Part shown: piece after piece, positions 1-31,819 of the stretch
Layout of the letters: each line of letters begins with the position of its first letter
Numbering within the stretch: position 1 is the stretch's first letter
Assembly (NCBI GenBank): GCA_963693365.1
Contig: CAVNZM010000004.1
Span: forward strand, 1,922,001 to 1,986,000
Source of the DNA: Amoebidium appalachense
Taxonomy: Eukaryota; Ichthyosporea
Length of the DNA stretch: 64,000 nucleotides
Direction of reading: 5' to 3'
The notes under the pieces: generated by a model
Databases searched by the model: none
Told to the model about the DNA's origin: nothing
Seen by the model: the letters and a program-made list of their open reading frames with translations, nothing else
Made by a program: the position numbers and the translations under genes

Positions 1-83
1 AGATACCCATTTGGCAAGACATTTATTTGAAAAAAAGAAGGAAAACGACATACACACATCTCCGGCGCTATGAGAAGATTCCA

Positions 84-1115
84 AGGCATTGCTCACCCCC
101 CTGTCGGTCCGGCCCGGTCCGGTCTGCCATTTAAAATTTGGCGGTCGGGTCCCGGTCCGAATTCGGTCCTTTTTGCCCCCCCCGCTCCCCCCCTCCCCCC
201 CCCCCCCCCCCCCCCCCTGCATATGGACCCCCCCCCCCCCCCCGCTCGGGGGCCCTCGGTGGCCCGGCTCCTTCTACCCCCCCCCCCCCCCCCCCCCCCT
301 GCACCTAGTTCTCCCCCACGTGCGACCCTCCCACGGCCCTTCATCTCTCTCTCTCTCTCTCTCTCTCTCCCCCTCACCTCACCTCATGATCATGAGATCT
401 GATCTCCATCTCGAGCTCCCTCCTTATAACCGGTTCACACCCTCCCCTGGACCCCCCGGCCCCCCCCCCCCCCCCCCTCCCTCCCCCCGGTTTCCACCCC
501 CCCCCCTCCCAAACCCCGGGCAGCTCTCCAGCATGCCCATCCCCCTCCCCTCCCCCCCCCCCCTCCCCCCCCCCTCCCCCTCCTTTTCCCTGCTCCCCCC
601 CCTTCCCCCTCGAGCTCATGATCAGTCTCCTTCGAATTCCCCTGGTCGCCACTACCGCCAGAGTTAGCGCTGTCTGGCACAACAACGGGGATTCTCCTCC
701 CTTCATATCCTTTTGCGGTAAGTATGAGCATATGGACACATACTGGCCCACTCAGTTCATTACGTGGCTGAGTCTCGCCTCCTCATTTCAGAGATCTGAA
801 AGATCCTGTCGAGCTACATATGTCCGGGGATAGAGATATGAAGAAAGAGCATGCATGCGTGTGTGTGAAAAGAGAGGAAAGAGAGTGGAGAAGAGAGTGT
901 AGAGGGCGCGCGGAGAGGAGAGGGAGAGGATAAGGAAAGGGCGGAGAGAGCCGGGCATAGTCATAACGAGGAAAACACAGGAAAACAACTAGTACCTGCA
1001 CAAAAAAAAGTGCTGAATACACTGGTCCTCACTTTTGAGGACCGGACCGGTCCGGTCCGACCCCAGGACCGGTCCGAACCGTCGGTCCGGTCCAGACCGG
1101 CAATGCCTTGGAAGA
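84..1115. repeat. GGTCC-rich stretch with short inverted ends
   Basis: The motif CCAAGGCATTGC near 84-95 recurs inverted near 1098-1112, and both ends carry clustered GGTCCGG/CCGGACC units (about 106-180 and 1030-1105). Between them lie poly-C/poly-Pro-type tracts, a CT run and a GA-rich stretch. The arrangement resembles a small fold-back element, but the inverted ends are short and I see no coding capacity. Confidence 0.35.
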
Positions 1116-1362
1116 TTCTCGATCGAGAGGATTTAAAAATTTAGCATTTGGATATGCCATATGGGACTGGGGGTTTACGCTGTTTACTCGAGGCAAAGAG
1201 AACCAGTCTCAGGTATGGGGGGGGGTTTTGCTCGGAATATCCCCTCAGCGGTATATCATGATCACGTACATAGATGTCGGGTGGTGACTATATATCAGGG
1301 TTTACTTTCTCTACGAGACACCATAAAGACTACAAGGAGAAATCAATTAGTTGGGGTTCCCC

Positions 1363-1363
<1 letters not shown>

Positions 1364-1395
<32 letters not shown>

Positions 1396-1427
1396 GCGCT
1401 CCCCTCGGGACACTCGGTATCAGCTGG

Positions 1428-1486
<59 letters not shown>

Positions 1487-1504
1487 TGTTTGTGTGTGTG
1501 TGTG
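1364..1504. repeat. Poly-T tract and (GT)n microsatellite
   Basis: A T-run of about 28 nt (from about 1364) is followed by a (GT)n array from about 1431. It lies just beyond the 3' end of the minus-strand retrotransposon. Confidence 0.9.
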
Positions 1505-2320
1505 CGCGTGCGCTATAATTTTGTAGTGATGTGTTTCTCAAGCCAATCAATACATCTAATAAACAGGTCGTAGTTACGCGTGTTTAGTATAAAATCAAGG
1601 ATGTTGTAATTTACAGGTAGGCTATCTTTCTGGGTGTCTGTTGTGAATGTGACGTGTGTGTGTTGCGGTATTATGTGGTCTATCAAACTACATTTGGCGA
1701 TACATGACCGGTTAAACTGGTGTGTGTGTGTGTTGTTTGGGCATGCAAATGATGCCACCTTATACTTATTAGATCTCCACTGTATAGCACGTGTACAGTA
1801 AAAGCGTGGTAATTGATCAATAATACCATCAGCTAGAGAAAGACCAGTTCTACAGGAAGGTAATATGTATTTAGGTGTTATACACTTGCGAGTGCCATAT
1901 TTGGCAATATGGTTGAGGCGGTCAGTATATATAAAACGAGACATAAGGCTTAGTTTTTCAAGGTGTATGCTTTCATCGGGTCTAGTGTCGTGTGGTATCT
2001 TTTTCCATTTGTTATATTGCGTGATTATCTTGTGATTGTGTACATGTTTAATAAGTAAGTGGCAGTCCAAAGTCACACACACACTATTGCGGGGTTTATT
2101 TGTATTTGTGCCCAGGGGAGAAGGGGAGAGAGAGGGGAGGAAAGAGGGGAGAGGTGAGGAGGGGACAGGTCGGATAGAGAAGAGAGGGTGGGAGGGCAAA
2201 TACTTCTTTAAGCGGCTTATGTGCTTATTGAATTTCAGCGCGAGATAGGATACTCTAGCAGCTATTGGGACCAGACCATATATCGAGAGCGTTACAGGCC
2301 CAGGTTTACAACAGTTGTTA

Positions 2321-4217
2321 CTAAAGAAAGGAGGCAACTTCTGCTTCAAGGAAATTTGCCAAGGGTTTAAGCGCTCTAGTTCTCTCTTTCTTGATCCAAG
2401 CGGCGAGAAGGGGTAAACCATATTCACATGCCGGGAAGACAAAAGTGCGAATAAATGTAAGTCTAATAGAAGGATGGAGGGGTGTGTCTTTAAAAATATT
2501 AGCCGAGAAGAAAGCTAACCGCTTACGAGCCAACTCTACCCTCTTTTCGACCATATGGGGAAACATAACACCAACAGAATCAACCGGAACACCAAGATAT
2601 TTGTATTCTGGAACTATAGGTACAGGTTTAGATGATAATGTAAATGTGTGTAAATTGTTAGCTATATCAGGTACAAGAACACCACATTTGTCTATGTTAA
2701 GGATCATAAGGTTTGCCTTGCACCACTCTGACACTACATCGAACAATCTTTGCAGGCGTCTAGGGGTACGGGCAAGGAGGGACAGATCATCAGCATAGAG
2801 AAGTGCAGGCGGAAAGTTATTAATAGGGTCATCGTTTTCGGCGTAAATCTTGACAGCCAAATCATCTATAAATAGGTTAAACAAAAAGGGGCTAAGCAAT
2901 GAACCCTGCAAGAGACCTCTAGTACGAGCAAAACCATATGAAAGATGCCCATTAACCACAGCTCTACCATAGGTTTGAGACAAGAGTGCTTCTAACAGAA
3001 CACCACATGATGCAGTGTGGTACACCCCGTGCAGCAAGCTTTTCCCATAGGAGACCAGGGGAGACAGAATCGTAAGCAGTTTTCCAATCAATAAAGCCAA
3101 CATATTGTGCACCAACTTGCATAGAATCGTGCAGTGCCATTATTTGAACATAACATGAATTGTTTTTACGAAAAGCGGATTGGCATGGGTGTATGTGAAG
3201 AATAGATTGAAACCTAGGGTGATGTGCAAATAACCTAAGTAAGCAAGCTTCAAAGAATCTACGAACAACCTGGGTTAGTGTAATGGGGCGAAAGGATGAT
3301 ATGGGGCCCTCAGAGTCCTTCTTAACTATGGGGATCACTAAGGTATCTAACCAAGATGACGGGACATGTCCACATTTAACACACCAAGAAAAGAGAGAGC
3401 TTAACATGATAGTAAGATCAGGTTTAATAGCACGATCACTTTCCTTTTGTGGGTAGGAGGGAACAAGGATTTTAAGAAACCCAGCAGGGAGTCCATCAGG
3501 TCCACAAGACTTACTAGAGCTATAACTAGATATCACAGACCACATGGCATCGGGACTGAAAAAGGGGAGGATCGATTCTATGGGGATAGATGGGTCTACA
3601 GGCCACACAATAGGTTTCTGAGCGGGGGTCCTATCTTTAAACAGTTCCGAGAAATACTTATCAGAGTCTATGAGGGGGTCTCCAGTGGTATCACCAATAA
3701 TACGAGCAGGGGGGCCAAATCGATTCATACTAGCAAGCCGGCGCAAGCTTTCCTTTTGAGACAGGGGTTCACCTAGTCTAGCGGGAGTGGTGTTTGGTAA
3801 CAAGAGAGCATCGGGATATTCCTTCCTACCACCGCCAGCATAATCACCGAGATCTATCAAATCATCAACAATAAAGTTAGTGCATGTATCTAGTACGAGA
3901 TGTGAATCTGGCCTGGCTTGTGCAGATTCTAATAGGCGCATATATATAGGGTGTTTCGTAGCATAGCATACACATACATCAACTCTACCCCACTGTGACT
4001 TAAGCTGGGATAGACGGAGGCGAAAGGTGGGAGGAGGAGGGGGGAGCAGATCAAAGGGAGATCTTAGGTAGGAAAAGGATAGGAGAGTGGTCAGATGACC
4101 TAGAGAGGTTAGGAGGGAGAGAGAGTTTTGACATGGTTGATGGCCAAAAGGCCACTCCCCAGTCGGTGTTGTGGGCATGGGATATTTGAGGGAACCGCAA
4201 AGTGTGACTTTGGACAT
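2321..4217 (-). pseudogene. Retrotransposon reverse transcriptase, frameshifted
   Basis: Two overlapping minus-strand frames (2964-4217 and 2321-3115) together make a LINE reverse transcriptase. Visible motifs in order are SCGPDGLPAGF, FRPITL, the palm motif FIDWKTAYDSV with the first catalytic Asp, a GLLQGSLLSPFLFNLFIDDL motif, and YADDLSLLA with the catalytic Asp pair. The frame breaks near 3.0-3.05 kb between the FIDW and QGS motifs, so no intact enzyme is encoded. A third frame (1513-2442) continues the C-terminal part after another shift near 2.38 kb. Confidence 0.85.
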
Positions 4218-4764
4218 ACCTTGCTAAAGGGATAGCACGCTCCGGGGGCTTAGATGGGTACCCGACACTCACTTGCAGTGTGTCTGTGTGGTGGAGTCGC
4301 GTGTTAAAATCACCTAAAATAACAGTGGACATTGGTAACTGTGACAACTCGTGAGTCAATTCGACAACCGACATAGATGGTGGGTAATATACAAAAGTAA
4401 AAACATTAGAAAGAAACTCTATAGAAACCGAGAATTCCGTTTTTGCTACCGGTTTGCACTTCACTCTCACGTGTGGTGCGGCAAGTACAATAATGCCTCG
4501 GTTTTTCGCGTAACCGGGGTGTGTGGATGTGTCGACCAATGTAGAGTTGAATTTGTGGTGGTTTTTAAACTGTGTTTCGCAAATCACTGTAAACGTGTGG
4601 TTGTTTGTCTGTTGTTGTATGTAGCTGATTTTATCGTCGAGTGTCCCGGGGGGGAGGCCCTTTTGGGGGCCCAGTGTCCGAGCATTCCAGAAGAAGAAGG
4701 ATAAATTAGGCATCGGTTTGGTCCGACACCTGTGGGGTTGGTTTAGGAATGTGGTATGGCGCAA
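4051..4764 (-). pseudogene. Retrotransposon endonuclease domain
   Basis: The 237-residue minus-strand frame has the hallmarks of the endonuclease/exonuclease/phosphatase fold used by LINEs to nick target DNA: an N-terminal FFFWNARTLG, an ICETQF motif, VILGDFNTRL in the middle and a C-terminal SSDHSPILF with the catalytic Asp-His pair. The frame closes soon after this motif, and coding similarity continues in the next frame towards the RT, so the junction near 4.08 kb is a frameshift. It is probably one ORF2-type protein with the RT in the ancestor. The upstream gag-like ORF of many LINEs is not visible. Confidence 0.8.
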
Positions 4765-5577
4765 TCACGTCAATCCTGATTCGTCCCCTTGGGGTGTTCC
4801 TGGGTTTTTAAAGAACTTTTTATCCGTGGAATGCGAACGAAAATAAACCCACGCGCCTTCTTTGGCCGTCCGACTCAGCCTCCCATGGCCAGTTTCCGAA
4901 AGTTTCGTCACCAACTGATAGGTAATATGACCATGCAAGCTGAGCATACTCGTCGTATTACTCGACTGCATGTTTATTTAATAACTGGATGGAGCGTGGC
5001 AAAAAAAAGTTGTGCAGTACTAGTAGTTCCTGGATGCATTCAAATTGCACCGTTTCGAAGCCAAATGAAAGTGAATCACAGTACATACAGCAGCTAGTAC
5101 ATACAGCTGAGTCAGGCACACGCACACGTTAACCCTGTTAACGTTGTAGCATGCTAGCGGCTCAGTCGAATTGTGAGCCTGGCCATGGGTGCGTCCAGAG
5201 AACTCCATGGCAAGCACTCCGACATCTCTGAGGTGTCACGACTGCCCACGCTTGGCAGATGGCAGTGCGGAAGATCGACAGTATCAGGTAGCCTACGTAG
5301 TAGTGTTCAGTCCAGCTCCTCAAAGGTACATGAGGGCATCGTTCTCAGAGGTTCTTTCTTTACGTGTAATGTTTTTTTTCTTTCCGGATACAGTGACATG
5401 TGGAATTCATGATCACACTGAGACAGTCAATGCCATACAGTCACGAACTGGATGTGACCGTGTGTGCATCATCATCAGCTTGCAATTGCAAGTGTTCGTG
5501 CATGCTGTGTGTGAATTTGAACGGTGTGTACAGCAGTCACGCACGTGTGTCGCAGTGTGTGGGACGGTCTGTGTGTA

Positions 5578-5632
<55 letters not shown>

Positions 5633-5714
5633 TGTGTCACGGTGCGTGTGTGTGCCAGTGGGCGTGTGTGCGGCGGTGTGTGACACTACTACACACTGTG
5701 CTAGCTAGTGCTGC

Positions 5715-5811
<97 letters not shown>

Positions 5812-6373
5812 TAGGTATGCAGCAGTGAACAGTCGACGTCCTTGAGCTTGCATCCCTCCGGCCCTCCGGGGGCCTAAATTTATTTGACACAACGCCATAG
5901 CTAATTAAAAAGTCTCCAGCAGTCAAGAGAGTAGATTCGGGACACAAAAAACCTCGCTTGTATTACTAACATGTACATACAGGAAGCGTAACACCGGTTT
6001 GCAAAAATTCTATGCCTTCCTAGCTTAAAAAAAAAGTTTACAAACATATTTATCAAATATCTGATACAAGAAACTTGCAACTTGCAACCCGCGTCGCATT
6101 CATAGAAGCAAAGCCATTGACTTCATGCACATTGAATAAACATATACATTCATATTGAGATGATTCATGTCAATAATCGGTACAGGTTGAGGTTAGAACA
6201 CTTGAGCACAAAACAAATTGGCCACATTCAGTCTGTCAGACAGTGTTCCGTTCTAAAAAATATAATCAGGGAACCCTGTACTAGGTGATGATAGCAGTAA
6301 TCGTAATGGTGTGGTGGGCGTATTAGGGGAGATAGGGAGAGTCTCTGGGGGCCCTGAGAGGAGAAGGAGGAGA

Positions 6374-6406
<33 letters not shown>

Positions 6407-6432
6407 GGGTGTGACAAAGAAAAAGGTACACA

Positions 6433-6511
<79 letters not shown>

Positions 6512-6665
6512 AGAGGGAGAGAGGGGGGGAGAGAGAGAGAGAAGGAGCAAAATAGGGGGAGGGGGAGAAGGGGGGGGGGGAGAAGGGGAAATATACGGGG
6601 AGAGGTCCTCGGTGTGTGTGGGTGTGTATGCGCGGGGAGAGGGACGGGGGGGGGGGGGGGGGGGG

Positions 6666-6696
<31 letters not shown>

Positions 6697-6859
6697 AGGT
6701 GGGGGGAAGGGGAGGGGGGAAAGATGAAATGAAAGAGAGCACGAGATTAGGAAGAAGAGGGTTTAGCAGGGGGAGAGGGAGGGCACCAAGGAGGGAAGAG
6801 GGGAGGGATGCCCTAGTTGCAGGGACTGAGAGGGACCGGGGCCAGCGGCGAGAGAGAAA

Positions 6860-6891
<32 letters not shown>

Positions 6892-7288
6892 GAGAGAGAG
6901 AGAGAGAGAAGGGGGGGGGGGGGGGGGGGGGGGGGGGGAAGGAGAAACCGAGAGAGAGAGACTTAGAAGAATAGAGAAAGAGCCCCTTAAAGCTGGGAAG
7001 GTTCAAGCGAAATATTCACAACATGCAGGGGCACTCTAGGTGCGAAAATGGCTCCAAACGGCGCATACAATCAAACACTCAAGCTCAATAATTGAAGTTA
7101 CTCAGACCTCAACACAATAACATTCCTATCCATTCGTGCCACGTTCGGAAAATCGTCCTAATAACTAGCCCCTCCCCCCCCCCCCCCCCCCCCCCCCCCC
7201 AGTGGGTGGGGAGGGGAAAGTAGGTAGACAGAGATGGAGGGAGGGAGGGAGAAGAGAGAAAGCGGGCTGAACAAACCCTGAGAGTGCC
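4765..7288. other. Intergenic repeat-rich stretch, no gene seen
   Basis: Between the retrotransposon and the 3' end of the sorting nexin gene I see (GT)n arrays at about 5583-5629 and 5717-5810, poly-G near 6379-6403, (AC)n then (AG)n at 6431-6507, several G-tracts with GA repeats up to about 6960, and C32 near 7168-7199. A 48-nt segment at about 6250-6297 is repeated inverted at 12.23 kb. The AT-richer 5.9-6.25 kb part shows no convincing reading frame. Confidence 0.7.
6250..6297 (+). repeat. Inverted repeat partner of 12.23 kb
   Basis: About 48 nt here match the reverse complement of 12229-12275 with a single length difference. The copies are 6 kb apart, one beyond the gene and one in a sorting-nexin intron. 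This suggests a dispersed element fragment rather than a local hairpin. Confidence 0.75.
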
Positions 7289-25786
<18,498 letters not shown>

Positions 25787-26879
25787 CTTATCAGTGTGAA
25801 GTGAAATGCTAAAAATGTTAAAGGGCAGGGAAGGGCGGAATATGTCTAAACGAATTTTTTTTTTAAAAAGTCCGTGCTTTTCCTTTAGGCCATCCACAGG
25901 TCACTGTAGAGCCAGGTGGCAGTGGGGATGTAACGACAGAGGACGAGAATATACCAGGCTTGGAACGAACGAGCACACAAGTGAGAATGAGAGTGAGAAA
26001 GGCAGGAGAGGCTGTATAAGGGAAAGGCAGAGGTGGTTGTGTGTGTGTGTGTGTGTGTGTGTTTTGGGAAGGGGAGTTGGGGGGACGGGGGGGGGGGGGG
26101 GGGGGGGGATGAAGAGAAGAAGAAAATTGTTTGTGTCTGTGTGTATGTGAAAGAGATAGAGAGGGATACATGTGTGTGTCTGCATGTGTCTGTGTGTGTG
26201 TGTGTGTGTAGTGTGTGTGTGTGTGGGGAGGTGAGGGGGGGGTTATACACTGAGCACCAGCCGGAAAGAAGGGAGAGGGGTTGGGTGGGAGAAAAGAGGG
26301 CAAAGGAAGCGGTCCGGTCCACGTTAAGTGGGGCAGCGGGGCAGGGAAGGGGAGGGGGGGGGGGGGGGGGGGGGGTAGGGGGCCAGGAGAAGGGGGAGGA
26401 GGAGGGGTGGGAGAGGGACAAACAGACATAAAACAGAGGGAGGCAGCATGGATTAGAAACATGCGATGAATAGTGAAAAAGGAAGGGGGTAAAAACTCGG
26501 GCCACTTAACAACCAAAATGCACACCAGTTTCATGAGATTCCCGCATCCCTCAACCTCCAAGCCGATTACCCCTCTCTCCCCCCCCCCCCCCCCTCCCCC
26601 TCCCTCCCCCCCCCCCCCCCCCCCCCCCCCCCCCGCCCTCCCCGTGGCGCTCCCCCCGTCTCCTTCTGCCTCCTCCCCCTCCTTCCATAAGAATCACACG
26701 CACACGCACACGCACACGCACTACACACCACACATGTTTCTTTCCCTTGTGAGTGATAACACTCAGTGGATGGGGGATAAAGCATACAGAAGGGGGGGGG
26801 GGGGGGGGGGGGGGGGAGAGGGGGGGAGGGGGGGGGGGGGGGGGGGGGAGAAGGGAAAGAGGGGGGAGGGGGGGGGGGG

Positions 26880-27024
26880 GGTTTGAATGCGGAACACAGT
26901 ACGAAGTACGCATACACGATGAGAAGCATGGTGCAGGACACATGCAAAGGCAAACATTCAAGTATGCAGCATCAGCCATGCGCACAGTATGCGTCATAAG
27001 CAGAGCCCATCCTCAGGGAGGGCC
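26880..27024 (+). repeat. Poly-G-linked short dispersed repeat, copy B
   Basis: Follows a G-run with TTTGAATGCG, has AGTACGAAGTACGCAT and ends AAGCAGAGCCCATCCTCAGG. Full-length like copy A but diverged in the middle. Confidence 0.75.
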
Positions 27025-28512
27025 CAAGTCATCAATTGCGTCTGAGTTTCGACCCCTTAGCCCGCGTATATACGGGGGGGGGGGGGGGGGGGGGAGTCGC
27101 AGCAGATCAATGCGTGTTGGCTACTAGAACAGGCGAGGCATAGAGTAGGGAGTGAAGCTACGGCCACCCACATGTCATTGGCAAGGAGGCCTATTAATAT
27201 GGCCACCACCAAGGCCCCGTATGAAGCCCTTTCTTCCTGAGCCATTTTGGCCGGAGCCAGCCATGGATGTACGTCAGTTAGGCCAACTCAAACACCACTA
27301 CTAGAAAAGGTATTCTTCCGTTGATGCATAACTTAGCCTGTGCACCGTTGAGACCCTCTTTTCACGTTCCCTATTGGCAACAAGCATATAATAAGTTTTT
27401 TGTTTTTCTTTCGCGAAGTTAGATGAGCTGCACTTGCACGAAGCTTCTGTTTTCAACTTCATCGACGCCCGTTTCAGTTGACAAAAGCACTCTCCATAGA
27501 CTACCAGTTCAAAAACACCAAATATAGAAATATTTTGTGCGTTGTAATTGGATATCTCAGGTTGGGCAGTTGTCATTCAAAACCTAAAATTTCAAGGGGT
27601 TCTGGCTCAGTGCCGGATTTTTGGAAAGTATAAAACAGCTTGCATATGCCCATTTTTTGCAACGCTTGAATGCTTTAGAGCTTCATTCCCCAACCGAAAA
27701 AATCATCTAACATATTAATAAATGAGAAAAAGATTGTTGTCGGCCTGGGCTGATCCAGCTCTCAAGAGATAAATGTTTTTCAACACCAAATTTGCGCATG
27801 GGGTTCTTCGAGCTGTCTGCAGGCTACCAAGTACCAATCAGATTGAGTCACGTAGCTGTGAGACTTTATATTTGATTGGCTCTCAATCTGTGAGCCGTTT
27901 GGGTCAGTTAGAGAAACATTCAGAATCGGGAACGAGAAGCACAGAGAAACATTCAGAATCGGGAACGAGAGTCTGAGTCAAGGACCCAAGTCAACAGGAA
28001 ACTTTGAAGTGGTGAAGTAGAAAAGGAAAATCACTTGGATCTTTTAGAAACAAACTATTCTAGTGGTCAGTTTAAAGGCTTTTTTTTGTTCATTTCCCAT
28101 TTTCTTCAATTTTTGTGGTGGATTATTCTGTTCTTCGCTGCCCACGTGCTAGTTAGGCTGGCGACTGGCCTGCGAGTTTTTCTTGGCAAAAGGGTCGTTC
28201 CAGATTTTTCCTGTTTTTCATGGCATCTTTGGTTGTCTTTTTCGCCCTTTCCTCCGTTCATTTCTGACTTAAGAGACGTGTCGATTATGAATCAGACATG
28301 TGAATGCATAGTTACCACAGGAGCTGTAGTCTAGACACTGCAAGCCGCGGTGGCGCCGGGTTGGGGCCCAGTTGCAAGGCCGTTTACACGTTAACCACCT
28401 GTCATACACGTTACTTCTTCCATCTGACAGCGAAAACACACGTTATCTAGTGAGCACGCTTTTACGTATCAACTTTTTTTTTTCGAGTTTGTATTCGACC
28501 CCTTACAAAGAG

Positions 28513-28629
28513 GTAAGGCGGTGCGTTGTTGTAGACCTCTACCCACGGTCGACAGGCACGAGTTTCGGGCCTGTAACAGTGGCTATATGTTGGCACTGTG
28601 CATATACCTTGCTTCCATCTGTTACACAG
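28513..28629 (+). other. Probable 5'UTR intron of the RING ligase
   Basis: AAAGAG-GTAAGG at 28513 and TTACACAG ending at 28629 would remove 117 nt and discard two upstream in-frame ATGs. It supports translation from the ATG at 28656. Confidence 0.5.
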
Positions 28630-28655
28630 CCGAGCTGCCAGGTCCCTTTTACAAC

Positions 28656-30064
28656 ATGAGGACCCCGGTGATCACTTCCCGTTTGGCACTTCTGTGCCTT
28701 TACGCCGCCCTACTTCATCTACTTATATCATACGGACCAGAATTTCGCTATACAACTTCTTTCGGCCCTGTTGGCAACATCACTGAGACCGAAGCAAACC
28801 GCCTAAAGCTGGAAACTCTATCCAGCAAGCAGATTCGCATGTTGCTTTCGGAACACAACCAGGATTGTGTTGGGTGCTTCCAGCGAGAGGAAATAGTTGA
28901 GCGTGGTGCCGAACTATTGAGCACGCTTCGTTACGAACCGTTCGGTTGGACACGGCAGCTTCATCTGTCCGAGGAACGATCGGTTGCTGAGGAAACGAAA
29001 GAAAACGCCTCTCCCTACGGCTACATACCCCTGCTCAGCACACACCATCAGTTGGTGGACTATACGGCAGAAAAGGGGTTTGTTGTTGCGCATGTTGTTG
29101 CACGCCAGTATAATGCATCCATGGCGGCACAGTTAGCCAAGAAGCTCGGGCAGTGGGGTGTTAGCAGCGCAATTTTCGTCTGTGGTAGCGATAAGAGTGC
29201 CCCTCTGTGCCGAGAGAATGACACGGTGGGTACTTATTTGATTGTTCCGCCGTCCATTCTTCCACGCCCATACCAGCGTGCTGACGAGCTGGCATATTAC
29301 ACCACCACGCTATCCATCGTTCCGACTAAACCGTATTCTTCCCGTGAGGATGAAGAACTTCAAACAAACATCATGCACTGGGTTGCGCAAAATTTACCGG
29401 ATTACACGCACGAAGTCCGTGCTCTACGCAACGACATGATTTTCAAGCAACTGAAAGAGCCATTGGCGCTGCATGTGAGCAAGTTGCCCCATCAGTTGCC
29501 GGTATTTACGCCGCTCAGCTGGCGTTTCCACAAGGAGAGCACCACCCCGTTTACCCTGGCCAGGTATCGCCTCCCAGCCAAGTTGCCCAGTTGGATGGGG
29601 CGTACTGCCCCAGCTGTCAACATTGATTTTGAGGTGCCGGCGCTGTACATCATGGTTCCTGCACCATTTGCTGAGCACCGCACCATGCAGTACCGAGGTG
29701 AGTACGGGAATGGTTTTGTGCGCCCACTGTGTCGAAACCAAAAGTCTCGTTTTTTTTTTTTTTTTTTTATTTGTTTGTTTGTTTGTTTTTTGGGGTTTTT
29801 TCTATGATCCCCTCCCCCCCCCCCCCCCCCCCCCCCCCCCCCGCCCCTTCCCGCTCCGGGTGTGTTTCCTCCTTTCCTGCCGCTCTCTGCTTCTAGGTTT
29901 TTCAAGATAGTTCCGCTCAGTCATCTTTTCCGCGTGTACTTATCTGCTACCGCCTATCTGTAAGCATGCGGGACTGTAAGCCGAGGAATACATCTCCGAC
30001 ACACACACACCGCATACGCACACACACACACCCCAAACGAAACAAAAGGAGAGGGTGGGGGAGG

Positions 30065-30135
<71 letters not shown>

Positions 30136-31188
30136 AACAAAAAAGGGCAAAAGGAGAAAAGGAAACAAAAAAGAAAAGCACCAGAAAAGCAACGCCCATA
30201 CCACAAGCACTGTCCTGCCCCACAATCTGTCCCTGATTGGAATTAACGCACCCCTGTACTCTCTGTGTGTGGCTAATGCTATGTTTGTCTGCTGCTAATA
30301 TGCAGAGCACATCCCACTCACTCACGTGACCTGCCCATATGTTTTAGTATATGCTCGCCATCCCCATTTGCTTTCTTGTGCTCAATTTACACCCACCCCA
30401 GTCACTATTTGCCGATAGAGTCCTTGGAAAACGTATTCCGTTTGGTTTTTTGTGTTCCATATACACCTCCCCTAGCTAATATTTGCCTGAAGCCTGGAAA
30501 CTGACTCTTTTGTCTTTGCAGGGCCCATGGACATAGACTCACTCGAGCGCCTACTTCACGTCTTCTACCCCACCTCCACCACCGTATTCATAGCCCTGGG
30601 CTCAGCACTAGCGGTCATTTACATTATAGATGTTGCCGTTCGTTTGGAAGCCGACAAAGGCATGGCCTTTGTTTTTTCTCTTGCAACAACCGCACAGTTT
30701 GGATTCATCTTGCCGATATTCTACCTCGTTGTTGCAGAGGTTATGTTCCAAGGGTCGCGCGAACTTCCCTCCCTTTCTCTTTGGCAGCTTCTTGTATGTT
30801 CAAACTCTGTCGGTGTTATGGTCGCCGCACCTTTTTCCTTCATAACCCAGGCAGGTCTTCTTCTTATCATGCTATTTAAACTTGTTCGCACCATTGTTGT
30901 GGCAAGTGGTAACGGGGTTCAACAAGGGCGAAACCGAATGGGGATGGGAAATCGCGCACAGAGGGCTGCAGAGGAGATGTGGGAAGACCAGGTAGACCCC
31001 TATATGATGGTGGATGAATTTGAGAACCCGTTTGCGGCTGGGGATTGGCGTGGCAAGGTTGTGGAGGTGTTTCGTGATATGCCCCCACATGCTTTCAGGT
31101 TTGTGTCTGTTGTCCTCCCCCCCCCCCCCACCCCCCCCCCTCTCCAAAAAAAAATTTTTAAGAAAAAAATTGTAGGCGTACACACACA

Positions 31189-31239
<51 letters not shown>

Positions 31240-31409
31240 ACACACACACGCACGCACGCACGCACGCACGCACGCATGCACGCACACACACACAAGAACA
31301 CAAACATTGATAATACAGTGCTTGCATTCAAGCTGATGCACGTACACACCACACTATCCACCCACTCAAGCGAATGCATGCCTTCGTCCCCCCTCCCCCC
31401 AGCCCCCAA

Positions 31410-31441
<32 letters not shown>

Positions 31442-31626
31442 CACACACACACACTTACCTACTTTACCCTCCCCCCCCCCGCCCCTCTCCCCCCCCCCCC
31501 CCCCCCCGCGCCAAAAAAGAAAAAAAAAGCTATAGGTGTACACACACATACACACCTGCATATCCCCCCCCCCCCCCCCCCCCTCCCCCCCCCACACACA
31601 CACACACACACACATGCACGCGCACG

Positions 31627-31685
<59 letters not shown>

Positions 31686-31788
31686 GAACACAAACATTGA
31701 TAGTCCAACACAGTGTTTGCATTTAAGCAGGTGCACATGCACACCTAATATCCACCCGCTCAAGCGAATGCCTTATTCCCTCCTCCCC

Positions 31789-31819
<31 letters not shown>

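Larger units (their letters stand above)
1513..4764 (-). mobile_element. Decayed non-LTR retrotransposon (LINE-like)
   Basis: Read on the minus strand, this block encodes in order an apurinic-type endonuclease region, a reverse transcriptase with its YADD active site, and a C-terminal region ending near 1513. Successive parts lie in different frames with overlaps near 4.05-4.2 kb, 2.96-3.1 kb and 2.32-2.44 kb, so at least three frameshifts separate them. Neither LTRs nor an integrase is seen, which with the endonuclease-RT order marks the LINE type. I cannot assign the clade. A related C-terminal region lies at 45.2-46.0 kb on the other strand. The element looks inactive as written. Confidence 0.85.
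25787..28629. other. Head-to-head intergenic region
   Basis: The sorting nexin (minus) and the RING ligase (plus) start here divergently, so both promoters should lie within this interval. 26.1-26.9 kb is G/C homopolymers. 27.0-28.5 kb is more complex DNA with no convincing homologous exon. A minus-strand frame at 27057-27245 begins MAQEERASYGALVVAILIG and is hydrophobic; I could not join it in phase to the sorting nexin. A 28-nt unit is duplicated in tandem at about 27910-27970. Confidence 0.5.

Noticed and set aside
27057-27245. Hydrophobic minus frame MAQEERASYGALVVAIL as sorting nexin exon 1
   Set aside because: No donor in it gives the phase needed at the 25808 acceptor; kept only as a possibility in the intergenic entry.
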